Below the pieces are notes generated by a model. The model searched no databases and was not told the origin of the DNA. It worked only from the letters and a program-made list of their open reading frames with translations. Positions 44,256 through 52,304 of a stretch of DNA of 64,000 nucleotides are shown here, one piece after another; position 1 is the first letter of the stretch; every line of letters begins with the position of its first letter. The position numbers and the translations under genes were made by a program. The stretch lies in assembly GCA_024280335.1 (NCBI GenBank), contig JAJRQI010000053.1:1-64000 (forward strand). The letters are read 5' to 3'. Origin of the DNA: Deltaproteobacteria bacterium. GTDB taxonomy: Bacteria > Desulfobacterota > Desulfuromonadia > Desulfuromonadales > Geopsychrobacteraceae.

Positions 44256-46127
44256 TTAGATCCTCGCATCAAGCATCCCGAGTTCCTCGGGCAACAAACG
44301 TTCGCGTAACTGTCGAGTCGGCTCCTGAGCATCAGCGGCAAAACTGACCCCCTGCAGCGGCACCGTCTCAATGGCCTCTTGCAACTCTGCCGAGCAGTCC
44401 TGCAGATACTTCATCTTCTCTTGATCTTCACAAGCCAGCCGCAAATGCAGCCCCTGCTTCTCATAGAGCATATCGATCCGCATGCTCCCGAGTGCCGACA
44501 GCCGCAAAGAGATCGATAGCTGGAGCGGCGGTTCCGGCTCCTGCTCATCCGCCTTGCGCTGATTTTCGACAAACAGGTAGCCCTCTTCCAGTTCGGGGAA
44601 CAACAGCGGTAAAAACTGAACCTGATCTTCGGCTAACTTGGCTTTACACAGTTGCAACAGTTCGAGTCGCTGCAACGGCTCCTCGCCTTTCTTGCCCAGC
44701 CCCTCGCGCAAAGAGAGCAGATTCATTTTCAGGCTGGCCAAGGCAGACTTCTTTTTGCCGTTCAGCAGTTCTGCCTCCAGATGAAAGCCGAACAGTTGCG
44801 ACAACATCCCGAGCTGACCACCTTCAGGACGCATGACTCCCTGCTGAATGATCTGCGTCAGTTGACTGGACAGTGCTTCCAGCCCGGGCAACAGCGCCGT
44901 CCCGGTCGCCACCGGTTGCGGTAACTGCTGGAGCTTATCGAGTAATCCTTCCAGACGACCACGCAGTTCAGCCGGCAAGCCGCCCTTCTCCAGCTGCAGT
45001 TTTTCTACCTGTAGCAGCAACTGCTCCAGCCCGGCACTCACCTCTTGCGGCAGCACCGGCAGCGGAGTTACTGCTGAGGGTGTCACTGCGGCCGCAGTCC
45101 TCGTCGACGGCACGGCAACCGGCTGATCAGAAACAGTTGCAAGCAGTTGCAGCTCAGCGACCCCACCGAGCAGCGCCACTTGCGGCTGCGACTGCGGCAG
45201 CGTTCCGGGAAGCGTGGCCGCCTGCGGCTTGGCACTCGCCACCGTCGGTGGCAGAGTCATCGTCTGTCGAGCAACATCCAACTTCGCCAGCAAACGACCC
45301 AACTCCCCGGCAAATGGTGCCGGCAGTTGCGGCGACTGCTGCAGCGGTCCCAACTGGGTCGCCAGCTCGTTTAACTGAATCGTCGGGATCTGGCTTAATA
45401 AACCTCCCGGCTGCTGCAAAGGGAGCAGCAGTTTGCGGGTGGCAGCGACCCAGTCTTGCGGCAAGGGCCGGGTTTGGCCCTTCGGCAGTTGGTCCAGCTG
45501 CTGCTGCAGATCACGAATCAGACCGGCAACAAGCAAATCGGGCGATGGCCCCGCAGAACTTTGGCGAACAACTTCCCCGGCCGCTGTTGCCGGCAGGGAA
45601 AAGGGCAAAATCTCCGGCCCTTCAGGAGAGGGAAGTGCCAGCTGCCGCACCTGCCCGGCCAGTTGGACAATTTCAGCGATCATCCCGTTCGGCAGCTGTC
45701 CCCCTGGCTGTAGCAACTGCTGCAACCGGTCATAAAGCTGCCGATTCGCCTGGGGTAACGGCGCTTGTGGTTGCTGCCGCAGTTTATTGACCAATTGGAC
45801 CCAATCATAGCGACGGGCCAACAGCGGCAGCAGCTGGTTCAGCCGCCCGACCAGCTGATCATTCAGCACCATGAATTCCAGGCGCGGGTGAGTCTGGAGA
45901 ACCTGCAGGGTCAGCTTCTGCCCTACCTGAAGTTCGAGGTCACTCTGGGCACGATAGTGGCGCTGGTTCATCTCCAGCAATGCCCGATCCAGCCCGCCCT
46001 CAACAACCGTCGCCCGGATAATCTGCTCCATGCGCAGATCGACCTGCCGCTCCTCCGGCGTTGCAACCGGATTGGTCGTCGACTGCTGAACCAAACTTGG
46101 CGATGTGAGAGGATTGACTATAGTCAT
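44256..46127 (-). CDS. fliK: flagellar hook-length control protein FliK-like
   Basis: The 623-residue protein is Gln/Leu/Pro-rich with low-complexity stretches in the N-terminal two-thirds, as expected for a molecular ruler. The C-terminal 130 or so residues form the compact FliK substrate-switch domain (LSISLRLSALGSMRIDMLYEKQGLHLRLACEDQEKM...). FliK measures the hook and triggers FlhB to change export specificity. Cotranscription with the FhlB-like gene supports the call. SD about 6 nt upstream of ATG 46127. The sequence of the ruler part is too divergent for confident alignment. Confidence 0.85.
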   Translation of the reverse strand: MTIVNPLTSPSLVQQSTTNPVATPEERQVDLRMEQIIRATVVEGGLDRALLEMNQRHYRAQSDLELQVGQKLTLQVLQTHPRLEFMVLNDQLVGRLNQLLPLLARRYDWVQLVNKLRQQPQAPLPQANRQLYDRLQQLLQPGGQLPNGMIAEIVQLAGQVRQLALPSPEGPEILPFSLPATAAGEVVRQSSAGPSPDLLVAGLIRDLQQQLDQLPKGQTRPLPQDWVAATRKLLLPLQQPGGLLSQIPTIQLNELATQLGPLQQSPQLPAPFAGELGRLLAKLDVARQTMTLPPTVASAKPQAATLPGTLPQSQPQVALLGGVAELQLLATVSDQPVAVPSTRTAAAVTPSAVTPLPVLPQEVSAGLEQLLLQVEKLQLEKGGLPAELRGRLEGLLDKLQQLPQPVATGTALLPGLEALSSQLTQIIQQGVMRPEGGQLGMLSQLFGFHLEAELLNGKKKSALASLKMNLLSLREGLGKKGEEPLQRLELLQLCKAKLAEDQVQFLPLLFPELEEGYLFVENQRKADEQEPEPPLQLSISLRLSALGSMRIDMLYEKQGLHLRLACEDQEKMKYLQDCSAELQEAIETVPLQGVSFAADAQEPTRQLRERLLPEELGMLDARI

Positions 46128-46495
46128 AGGCTCTTTTCGGCTGAATTCCCCTTTTAGTTTACCCCAGTCAATGTCCGTTAGATATTTGCAGTCAGAACAA
46201 TCTACTTGCCTCCCCCTTTAGTAAAGGGGGATTGAGGGGGATTTGATAGTCTTAAACCCCTCAGATGATTGAATAAGTCAAAATATTGGCCACATTAAAT
46301 ATTTTCATCAAAAAAACTTACAGCAAAACAGCAACTGCCTCAAGCAACAAGCCTAATCAACTGTTTTAGCAGCTATTTTCAGCATGGCATACTAATCGCT
46401 ATAGAATAAAAATAGCACTAAAGTTTTCAGCAGCACAGGCCGAAGAGATGCATAACGTCAGCTTCGGGCAACTCCCGAATGGCCAAAAGGACGAA
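46128..46495. other. intergenic region between fliK and the GGDEF gene
   Basis: It contains a dispersed motif cttgcctccccctttagtaaa-ggggg at 46206-46246, which recurs at 47733-47775, and a candidate sigma-54 site at 46385-46400. No gene is seen. Confidence 0.6.
46385..46400 (+). promoter_or_regulatory. candidate sigma-54 promoter of the diguanylate cyclase gene
   Basis: TGGCATACTAATCGCT matches the -24/-12 pattern GG-N10-GC with TGGCAT and TCGC elements, about 95 nt before the ATG at 46496. It could also be a chance match. Confidence 0.4.
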
Positions 46496-47488
46496 ATGAT
46501 GAATGCAACAGCCCTAGTTATTGCCGCCAACAATACAAAGAGAGAGCAGATCACTCAACATCTGTCGGCGACCAAGCTCTTTGACCAGGTCAAGCCACTG
46601 GCATCGAGCACCAGCCTGTTTCAGCACCTGGATAAGCATTCCGCTGATATGGTCTGTTGGGCCATCGATAAAACCGAGCCGCAGCCCGACTGGATTGAAA
46701 AGATTCAGAAGATGGAAGCGTGGCACGATTTGCCGTTGATCAGCTTTGCCAACGTCGATGACCAACAAAGCTTACTCAATGGATTCGATCTGGGTGCCAA
46801 AGATTCGATCCGCCTGTCGATCGAAGCGGACGAGCTCAGAGCACGCCTGAGAAGCCATCTCAAACACTGGCAACGCTTGACAGATCTGCGCCAGAGTAAA
46901 GATAAACTGGAAAAAATGGCCCTGACCGACAGCTTGACAAACATCGGCAATCGAGCCACTTTCGATATGAGCATGAAACAGGTTGCGGCACGCACCCAAC
47001 GCTCGGGAACCCCCTTTTCACTATTGATGATCGACCTGGACCACTTCAAATGGTTCAATGATACCTACGGCCATCAAGCGGGAGACAACGTCCTGCAGCA
47101 GGTTGCCAAGGCGATCAGTGCTTCAGCACGGGATGCGGACATCTGCTGCCGCTACGGCGGAGAAGAGTTTGCCGTTATCCTGCCGGACACCGAAGCAAAG
47201 AATGCCCTGATCCTGGCAGAACGAATCCATAAACAGATTGCCCGGGTTTCGAGAAAATTGCGCCAGCATCGCCTGCCGATCACCGTCAGCATCGGCGTCA
47301 GCAGCGCCAGTCAACAGGGTTCGAGCCGCCCGGAAGAGATCATCGCTGAAGCGGATCGGGCTCTCTATCTGGCCAAAGAGAATGGTCGTAACCGCACCGA
47401 AACCTGGCCACCGGGAAGCTTCCCGTCACACAACATAAAACGGATCCAGCCGACAACGGAACAGCAATTGGCATTTGGAACCGGGTAA
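46496..47488 (+). CDS. diguanylate cyclase with N-terminal degenerate receiver domain
   Basis: The 330-residue protein has an N-terminal receiver-like fold. At the phospho-Asp position it reads MVCWAIDK, so it is probably not phosphorylated. The GGDEF domain starts near LTDSLTNIGNRATF; its active site GGEEF begins at G221. The product-inhibition I-site RDAD lies five residues upstream (RDAD-ICCRY-GGEEF). It should synthesise c-di-GMP under feedback control. The start at ATG 46496 is preferred because AGGA precedes it; an ATG at 46448 is possible. The adjacent PilZ gene is a likely effector. Confidence 0.92.
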   Translation: MMNATALVIAANNTKREQITQHLSATKLFDQVKPLASSTSLFQHLDKHSADMVCWAIDKTEPQPDWIEKIQKMEAWHDLPLISFANVDDQQSLLNGFDLGAKDSIRLSIEADELRARLRSHLKHWQRLTDLRQSKDKLEKMALTDSLTNIGNRATFDMSMKQVAARTQRSGTPFSLLMIDLDHFKWFNDTYGHQAGDNVLQQVAKAISASARDADICCRYGGEEFAVILPDTEAKNALILAERIHKQIARVSRKLRQHRLPITVSIGVSSASQQGSSRPEEIIAEADRALYLAKENGRNRTETWPPGSFPSHNIKRIQPTTEQQLAFGTG

Positions 47489-47507
47489 AAATTCTCGATA
47501 AAAAACA

Positions 47508-47541
47508 AAAAAGCCTGCGACTGATATGTTGCAGGCTTTTC
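47508..47541 (+). terminator. terminator after diguanylate cyclase gene
   Basis: Stem aaaagcctgc / gcaggctttt with a 12-nt loop, then TTCTGG. It lies 20 bp beyond the stop codon. Confidence 0.8.
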
Positions 47542-47592
47542 TGGTTAAAGGCGGGGGCTAAATCCCCCCTAACCCCCCTTTTTCAAAGGGGG

Positions 47593-47775
47593 GAATGCCG
47601 TACTAAATACCAGCCGCCCCCTTTAGCAAAGCGGGGTGAGCACAATGTCCTTGCCTCCCCCTTTTTCAAAGGGGGGGAATGCCGTACTGAATGCCAGCCG
47701 CTCCCTTTAGCAACGCGGGGTGAGCACAATGTCCTTGCCTCCCCCTTTAGCAAAGGGGGATTGAGGGGGATTTGC
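47593..47775. repeat. 84-bp tandem repeat with purine/pyrimidine-rich palindromes
   Basis: Two direct copies of an 84-bp unit beginning gaatgccgtact (47593-47676 and 47677-47760) are each flanked by ccccctttttcaaaggggg or ccccctttagcaaaggggg palindromes. The end of the array, cttgcctccccctttagcaaa-ggggg, matches 46206-46246. It lies between two convergent genes and shows no gene. Confidence 0.85.
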
Positions 47776-47786
47776 CTCAGCAAGGT

Positions 47787-48443
47787 TCAGCTGCCGAGCA
47801 CCTGAACCTTCAGACGCAACTGCTTGCGCTGCTCGGCCAGACAGTAAGAGACGATCGCATCCTGATCTTCCTGCTCGATATCGACAAAGCTCAAAGCCAC
47901 CTGTTTGCCGCCGGCCATCTCGTAAGTCCGGACCACCTGGGCAACACACTCAATCACCCGGGGCTGGGAAATTTCCAGTACGATCTCCAGGCCGATTTCG
48001 GTCCCCGCCGCCAAGCTGTCATCCACCGGCAGGCGCAAGCCGCCGCCACTGATATTGATCGGTGTACGGATCGATCTTGCCAAGGGGCTGTTTTCGGTCA
48101 GCAGCCAATAGCTGACCGAAAGATCAGCATCGACCCTGAAGTAGGCCCGTTTCTGATCATGAGTGAAAGACTCCAGCATCTCCAGCTGCAGTTTGGCATC
48201 ACTGAGGACCGTGGTGATCATCGCCCGAATCGATTTGGTGGCTCCGGCAACATCAAACGAGACCTGACATGGGTCCTTAATGACCAGGCTATCCGGATTT
48301 AATTGGTCGGGGAGAAAGGTAATTTCAAACTGGGGAGGGGTGGTTATTTTTGCAACACCATCAATAAGCTGTTGCTCTCCCGCTTGCAGAGGCAGAACAA
48401 CTTTAACAACTCGATAGTCTTTTAAATGATCTAAAACTGACAT
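47787..48443 (-). CDS. PilZ-domain c-di-GMP-binding protein, YcgR-like
   Basis: The 218-residue protein has an N-terminal flagellar-brake-like part (about 1-105) and a C-terminal PilZ domain. The c-di-GMP signature RxxxR is seen as RAYFR and N-x-S-x-x-G as NISGGG, both intact. It probably slows or tunes the flagellum when c-di-GMP is high. It closes the flagellar gene string and is convergent with a diguanylate cyclase across a repeat array. It is separated from the FlgN-like gene by about 50 bp, so probably cotranscribed with the filament genes. Confidence 0.9.
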   Translation of the reverse strand: MSVLDHLKDYRVVKVVLPLQAGEQQLIDGVAKITTPPQFEITFLPDQLNPDSLVIKDPCQVSFDVAGATKSIRAMITTVLSDAKLQLEMLESFTHDQKRAYFRVDADLSVSYWLLTENSPLARSIRTPINISGGGLRLPVDDSLAAGTEIGLEIVLEISQPRVIECVAQVVRTYEMAGGKQVALSFVDIEQEDQDAIVSYCLAEQRKQLRLKVQVLGS

Positions 48444-48493
48444 AACAGACCCTGAAGAGGATCGATAACATTCTCGATTTTGCCAGCCCCAAC

Positions 48494-48895
48494 TCAGCCG
48501 ACGCCTAAAGAACCTTTTGTCCGGGGCGCCGCTGGATGGTAACCGGAAACTGCCACTCGCCCGTCTTTCAACTGCGCCAATTCAGCGGCAGTGACCGACA
48601 TCATGCCACGGACTCTTGGCAAAAGCAAATCATTCATTTCCACAATCTGTTCCAGTAGTTGCGTGCGCTGCAGCAACAGTGGATGAGCTTGCCAACGAGC
48701 TGAATCCCGGGCGATTTCGGCGAGTAATTCACGGTCACTTAACCCGGCGTCATCCTGGAGGGACTGCAACCGGGCAGTGTATTCATGTAATTGCTCAGGA
48801 TCACCCTTGGCAAGCAACTGTTCAAGCTGCTGTGCGTGTTCAATGATCTGCCGGTACTGTTCGATCGATTTCTGCAAACGGGCATCCATATCCAT
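48494..48895 (-). CDS. FlgN/FliT-like flagellar export chaperone
   Basis: The product is about 133 residues, almost entirely helical with heptad-like Leu/Gln periodicity (IEQYRQIIEHAQQLEQLL, LQRTQLLEQIVEMNDLLL). Position right after fliS and content resemble FliT/FlgN-type chaperones that guard FliD or hook-associated proteins; sequence identity to either is too low to choose. Start codons GTG 48901, ATG 48895 and ATG 48889 compete; AGGTG before 48895 gives it a slight preference. It begins 8 bp after the fliS stop. Confidence 0.65.
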   Translation of the reverse strand: MDMDARLQKSIEQYRQIIEHAQQLEQLLAKGDPEQLHEYTARLQSLQDDAGLSDRELLAEIARDSARWQAHPLLLQRTQLLEQIVEMNDLLLPRVRGMMSVTAAELAQLKDGRVAVSGYHPAAPRTKGSLGVG

Positions 48896-48903
48896 CCCCA
48901 CAC

Positions 48904-49335
48904 CTAATAGGCAACAACTGAACGCTGAGCTTCTGCACGCACAGGCTGGACGGCCTGTTGTTCACGACGATGAATAATTGCCGCTTCGGCAAAAGCTTCA
49001 CGCAAATCGAGCAAAATCTTTTCAACCGGATCCAGACGTTTCGCATCGCTGCGAGCATTAACCGCAGACAGCTCCATCAGCATGAAATCGTAGAGCCGGC
49101 TAAGATCGACTGCGATTTCGCCACCAATCTCACGATCCAGGGTATTGGAAAACTCGGTAATAATCGCAATCGCCTTACCGATCGCCGTCGACTTTACCCC
49201 CAAGTTGCCGGCTTCAACCGCCTCTTTGGCCTGACGAACAAAACGGATAGCTCCATCATAGAGCATGATCAGCACCTGCTCCGGAGTAGCAGTTGTCACC
49301 TGATTGCTCTGGTACTGGTTCATATAAGCGTTCAT
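48904..49335 (-). CDS. fliS: flagellin export chaperone FliS
   Basis: FliS binds the flagellin C-terminus to prevent early polymerisation. The 143-residue product opens MNAYMNQYQSNQVTTATPEQ, then VLIMLYDGAIRFVRQAKEAV and ITEFSNTLDREIGGEIAVDLSRLYDFM, the family's four-helix core. A C-terminal extension of about 20 residues is unusual. It starts directly after the fliD stop, with SD GGAGG within the end of fliD. Confidence 0.96.
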   Translation of the reverse strand: MNAYMNQYQSNQVTTATPEQVLIMLYDGAIRFVRQAKEAVEAGNLGVKSTAIGKAIAIITEFSNTLDREIGGEIAVDLSRLYDFMLMELSAVNARSDAKRLDPVEKILLDLREAFAEAAIIHRREQQAVQPVRAEAQRSVVAY

Positions 49336-50721
49336 TTATCTCCTCCCACTATTCATATTGCTAATAGCTGTCATTTGCTGGCTAAGAAAAGAACTCTGTG
49401 CGTTCAGTAAGCTGACCAACTGCTCCATGGCAGAGAACTGAGCACGCATAGTCTCCTCCCGCTTTGCCATGCGGAGTTCCATGCGGGCAACCTGATCGTC
49501 AATCCGTCGGATATTGGAGGTCGTGATCTCTTTACTCGAAGCCAAAAAACCGGTAGTGGAGTCAGTCACCCCTCCGAGATAGCCGACCAACCGAGTTGAA
49601 ATCCCTTCGACCGTCGTATTCCCCTGGGCGTCCTTCTCGCCGGCAAAAAGCTTCTCCAGGTTGACCACACCACTATCCAGGACTTTATCAAATCTGGTGG
49701 AATTGAGCTCAATGGTACCATCCAGCTGGGTCTCCAAGCCGATTTCCGACAGGGTATTATAAGCTCCCGTGCCGCCGATATCAGTGGTCAGAAAACTCCG
49801 TAGCTTTCTCTGCACTGAAGTAAAGCGACTGTCGTTATCCCAGTCGGCACCAGTCTGCCCGGCAATGTAGTTGACAATATCGTTGTAGGCCGACACGAAA
49901 TCTTCAACCGTCTTCTTGATCGCGTTATCATCCTGTGAGATCGAAACATTGGTCGACTCATAGATGTCACGCGGTGGGTCCCCGGGCGCTATTGAATCTT
50001 GGGCCTGCAGCAGGGCGCCTTCATCCAGAAGGTTCAGGGTAACACCGGGAATGGCGTCGGTAATGGTATTACTGCTGCTCTGGATATCGATTCCATCAAC
50101 AATGATACGAGCATCGGTTCCGATCTGGGTGGTGGTGAAATTCAGTTCGGAAAAGGTCGAAGCACCATCAATATTAATACCTCCCGCCCCCGATTGATCA
50201 GCAGTCAGAATCAGCCGATTCGGCGTCCCCGACCCATCATTGATGATGGAGGCGGTAAGCCCGATACCCGTAGTATTATTGATCGCCGCCTGGATATCAG
50301 TCAAACTGTCTCCAGCGCTGATAGTCACCGTCTGGCCATTCAGGATCAGATCACCGCCAGCGGCCACCGTATATCCATCGACAACACCATCGGCCACCTC
50401 TTTTTCCTGTTTGGCCAGACTGACCACCTCGATCGAGTAATCAGTCTGCTGCGCGTCACTGGCGGCCGTTGCGGTAAAGAAACTGCTGTCGCTCTGGGTG
50501 GTCTTTTTGACCGCTACCTCATCGGCGGTATCGAGGCCCTCAATCTTTGACAACAAGCTTTCCAGCTTGGTGTTGAAGGTCGTAAAGGCCGCCTGCCTTG
50601 CGGTGAGAAAACTCTTATCGCGTTGCAACCGATCGATCGGCCGTCGTTCGATCTTCATCAATTCGGACACAATCGAACCGGTATCCAGCCCGGTAGCCAG
50701 CCCACCAAATGTAATGGCCAT
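49336..50721 (-). CDS. fliD: flagellar filament capping protein FliD
   Basis: FliD caps the filament and folds incoming flagellin. The 461-residue product begins ITFGGLATGLDTGSIVSELMKIE, with the N-terminal FliD motif, then a FliD_C region ending in the coiled-coil RIDDQVARMELRMAKREETM and FSAMEQLVSLLNAQSSFLSQQM, the standard C-terminus. Length is normal. SD GGAG. It forms a tight string with flaG upstream and fliS downstream. Confidence 0.96.
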   Translation of the reverse strand: MAITFGGLATGLDTGSIVSELMKIERRPIDRLQRDKSFLTARQAAFTTFNTKLESLLSKIEGLDTADEVAVKKTTQSDSSFFTATAASDAQQTDYSIEVVSLAKQEKEVADGVVDGYTVAAGGDLILNGQTVTISAGDSLTDIQAAINNTTGIGLTASIINDGSGTPNRLILTADQSGAGGINIDGASTFSELNFTTTQIGTDARIIVDGIDIQSSSNTITDAIPGVTLNLLDEGALLQAQDSIAPGDPPRDIYESTNVSISQDDNAIKKTVEDFVSAYNDIVNYIAGQTGADWDNDSRFTSVQRKLRSFLTTDIGGTGAYNTLSEIGLETQLDGTIELNSTRFDKVLDSGVVNLEKLFAGEKDAQGNTTVEGISTRLVGYLGGVTDSTTGFLASSKEITTSNIRRIDDQVARMELRMAKREETMRAQFSAMEQLVSLLNAQSSFLSQQMTAISNMNSGRR

Positions 50722-50737
50722 ATCGCACTCCTGCCTG

Positions 50738-51085
50738 TCAGCTCTGGGTATCGACCAGGTTCCCGCGTAAATCGTTCAGTGCCGCCTTAAGCTCCAGCAA
50801 TTCTTCAGCAGGAACTTGGCGGATCACTTCATTCGTCTCCTGATCCACAACCTTAACAACCAAAGAATTAGTGTTCTCATCCTTCTCAAACCGCACGCTG
50901 TACACGCCTTCTTCAGTCAATGCCTTGATCTGCTTAAGAATCTCTTCGGGCTGAATCTGGTCCTTTTCAGGTGTAACTTCCTGAGTCAGATCATCCTTCT
51001 TCTTGCGAACTTCTTCGACCTTGTCAGGGGCCTTATCCAACCGCGAAACATCACTCCCAGTCAGATTAATCGCTTCAACTTTCAT
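50738..51085 (-). CDS. flaG: FlaG-family flagellar protein
   Basis: The 115-residue FlaG-like protein has a charged N-terminal part (KAPDKVEEVRKKKDDL) and the FlaG C-terminal domain, VRFEKDENTNSLVVKVVDQE then NEVIRQVPAEELLELKAAL, matching the family core (V-V-x-D-x-x-T-x-E-V-I-R-Q-I-P). FlaG influences filament length in several bacteria. ATG 51085 with AGGAG upstream is chosen over GTG 51088. It lies between fliC and fliD. Confidence 0.92.
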   Translation of the reverse strand: MKVEAINLTGSDVSRLDKAPDKVEEVRKKKDDLTQEVTPEKDQIQPEEILKQIKALTEEGVYSVRFEKDENTNSLVVKVVDQETNEVIRQVPAEELLELKAALNDLRGNLVDTQS

Positions 51086-51138
51086 CACGCTCTCCTTCCT
51101 CGCTTGCCCTTTGTCTCCGGTTAAAAGCTGTTTCAGGG

Positions 51139-51167
51139 AAAAATGGGGGTCGGTCGAACCGACCCCC
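51139..51167 (-). terminator. terminator after flagellin gene
   Basis: The stem GGGGGTCGGT / ACCGACCCCC with a 3-nt loop is followed on the minus strand by ATTTTT. It would separate the abundant fliC mRNA from flaG-fliD-fliS. Confidence 0.9.
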
Positions 51168-51190
51168 GAGTAGAATGGAAATTCCCTGAA

Positions 51191-52120
51191 TTAACCGAGT
51201 AACGAAAGAGCCAACTGCGGAGCTTGATTCGCCTGGGACAGAATCGAAACACCGGCCTGCTGCAGAATATTCATCTTGGTCATCTGAGATGTTTCCTGGG
51301 CGATATCCGCATCCAGGATCCGCGAACGGGCCGCGGTCAGGTTCTCAGAAACGTTCTGCAGGTTGGAGATGGTCGACTCGAAACGGTTCTGCACCGCACC
51401 CAGGCCACCACGGATGGTGTCGATGGTGTTGATCGCAGTATCGATGGTGGTGATTGCGCTTTGGGCCGCAGTGAAGGTGTTGACGTTGAGGGCACCAGAG
51501 GCCCCAATAACGGTACTAGTCGAAGTACTTGTTGCGGTGGTACCCGAAAGAGCCACACCACTTACGCTTACAGTAGTACTCGTTGCGGCACCAGCCAAGC
51601 CGAGCGCCGACTGGTTTGCAGCACCGATATTCACCGTGATGGTCTGACTCGCGTTGGCGCCGACCTGGAATACGGCACCGTTGCCACTGCCGGAGAAACC
51701 GCCGGCGAGCAGGACCTGGCCGTTAAACGAAGTCGTGCTGGCGATACGATCGAGTTCACTCAACAACTGAGAAACCTCAGAATTGATGGAACCCCGGTCG
51801 GCAGAGGTGTTGGTGTCGTTGGATGACTGAACAGCCAGTTCACGCATCCGTTGCAGAATGTTGGTACTCTCCTGCAGAGCACCTTCAGCAGTTTGCGACA
51901 TGGAAATCGCATCATTAGCGTTACGGGTTGCCTGGTTCAGGCCGCGGATTTGTGCGGTCATCCGGTCAGAAATGGCCAGACCGGCGGCGTCGTCCTTGGC
52001 GCTATTGATCCGCAGACCAGATGACAGGCGTTGCATTGACTTGTTGAGCGCCCCTTGAGATTTTCCAAGGTTACGTTGGGCGGTCAGGGAAGCGACGTTA
52101 GTGTTAATTGTTAATGCCAT
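51191..52120 (-). CDS. fliC: flagellin
   Basis: Filament subunit of 309 residues with conserved D0/D1 ends: [40 protein letters not shown] and, at the C-terminus, [20 protein letters not shown] plus LSLLG. The variable middle is short and Ser/Thr/Ala-rich, especially 180-209 ([24 protein letters not shown]), a plausible O-glycosylation region for the Maf proteins encoded upstream. SD GGAGG, long 5' UTR. Only one flagellin gene is in the window. Confidence 0.97.
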   Translation of the reverse strand: MALTINTNVASLTAQRNLGKSQGALNKSMQRLSSGLRINSAKDDAAGLAISDRMTAQIRGLNQATRNANDAISMSQTAEGALQESTNILQRMRELAVQSSNDTNTSADRGSINSEVSQLLSELDRIASTTSFNGQVLLAGGFSGSGNGAVFQVGANASQTITVNIGAANQSALGLAGAATSTTVSVSGVALSGTTATSTSTSTVIGASGALNVNTFTAAQSAITTIDTAINTIDTIRGGLGAVQNRFESTISNLQNVSENLTAARSRILDADIAQETSQMTKMNILQQAGVSILSQANQAPQLALSLLG

Positions 52121-52261
52121 GTTTTTTTCCTCCGTGAAATAAGTTTGTTTGCGGGCATCCTTGCCCTTGGGCTTACTAATTCACCCTTTGTGTTACTTGC
52201 CAACCCTGACGCTACCTTGTCTCGTACCTCCTTTCCTGCCAGTCTTGGCCGTTCTACCTGC

Positions 52262-52289
52262 TCATCGTCAAAAAGCTAAAAACTCTTTA
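52262..52289 (-). promoter_or_regulatory. candidate sigma-28 promoter of fliC
   Basis: On the minus strand TAAAG (52289-52285) and GACGATGA (52269-52262) resemble the TAAA-N15-GCCGATAA pattern with a 16-bp spacer. It lies about 140 nt before the fliC ATG. The leader between also holds an internal AAGGAGG not used as a start. Confidence 0.5.
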
Positions 52290-52304
52290 CCAAAAAATAG
52301 GTTT

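Noticed and set aside
52121-52304. A c-di-GMP (GEMM) riboswitch in the long fliC leader
   Set aside because: CACAAAGGG and GCCCGCAAAC fragments look suggestive, but the paired stems and the conserved GEMM tetraloop-receptor could not be assembled.
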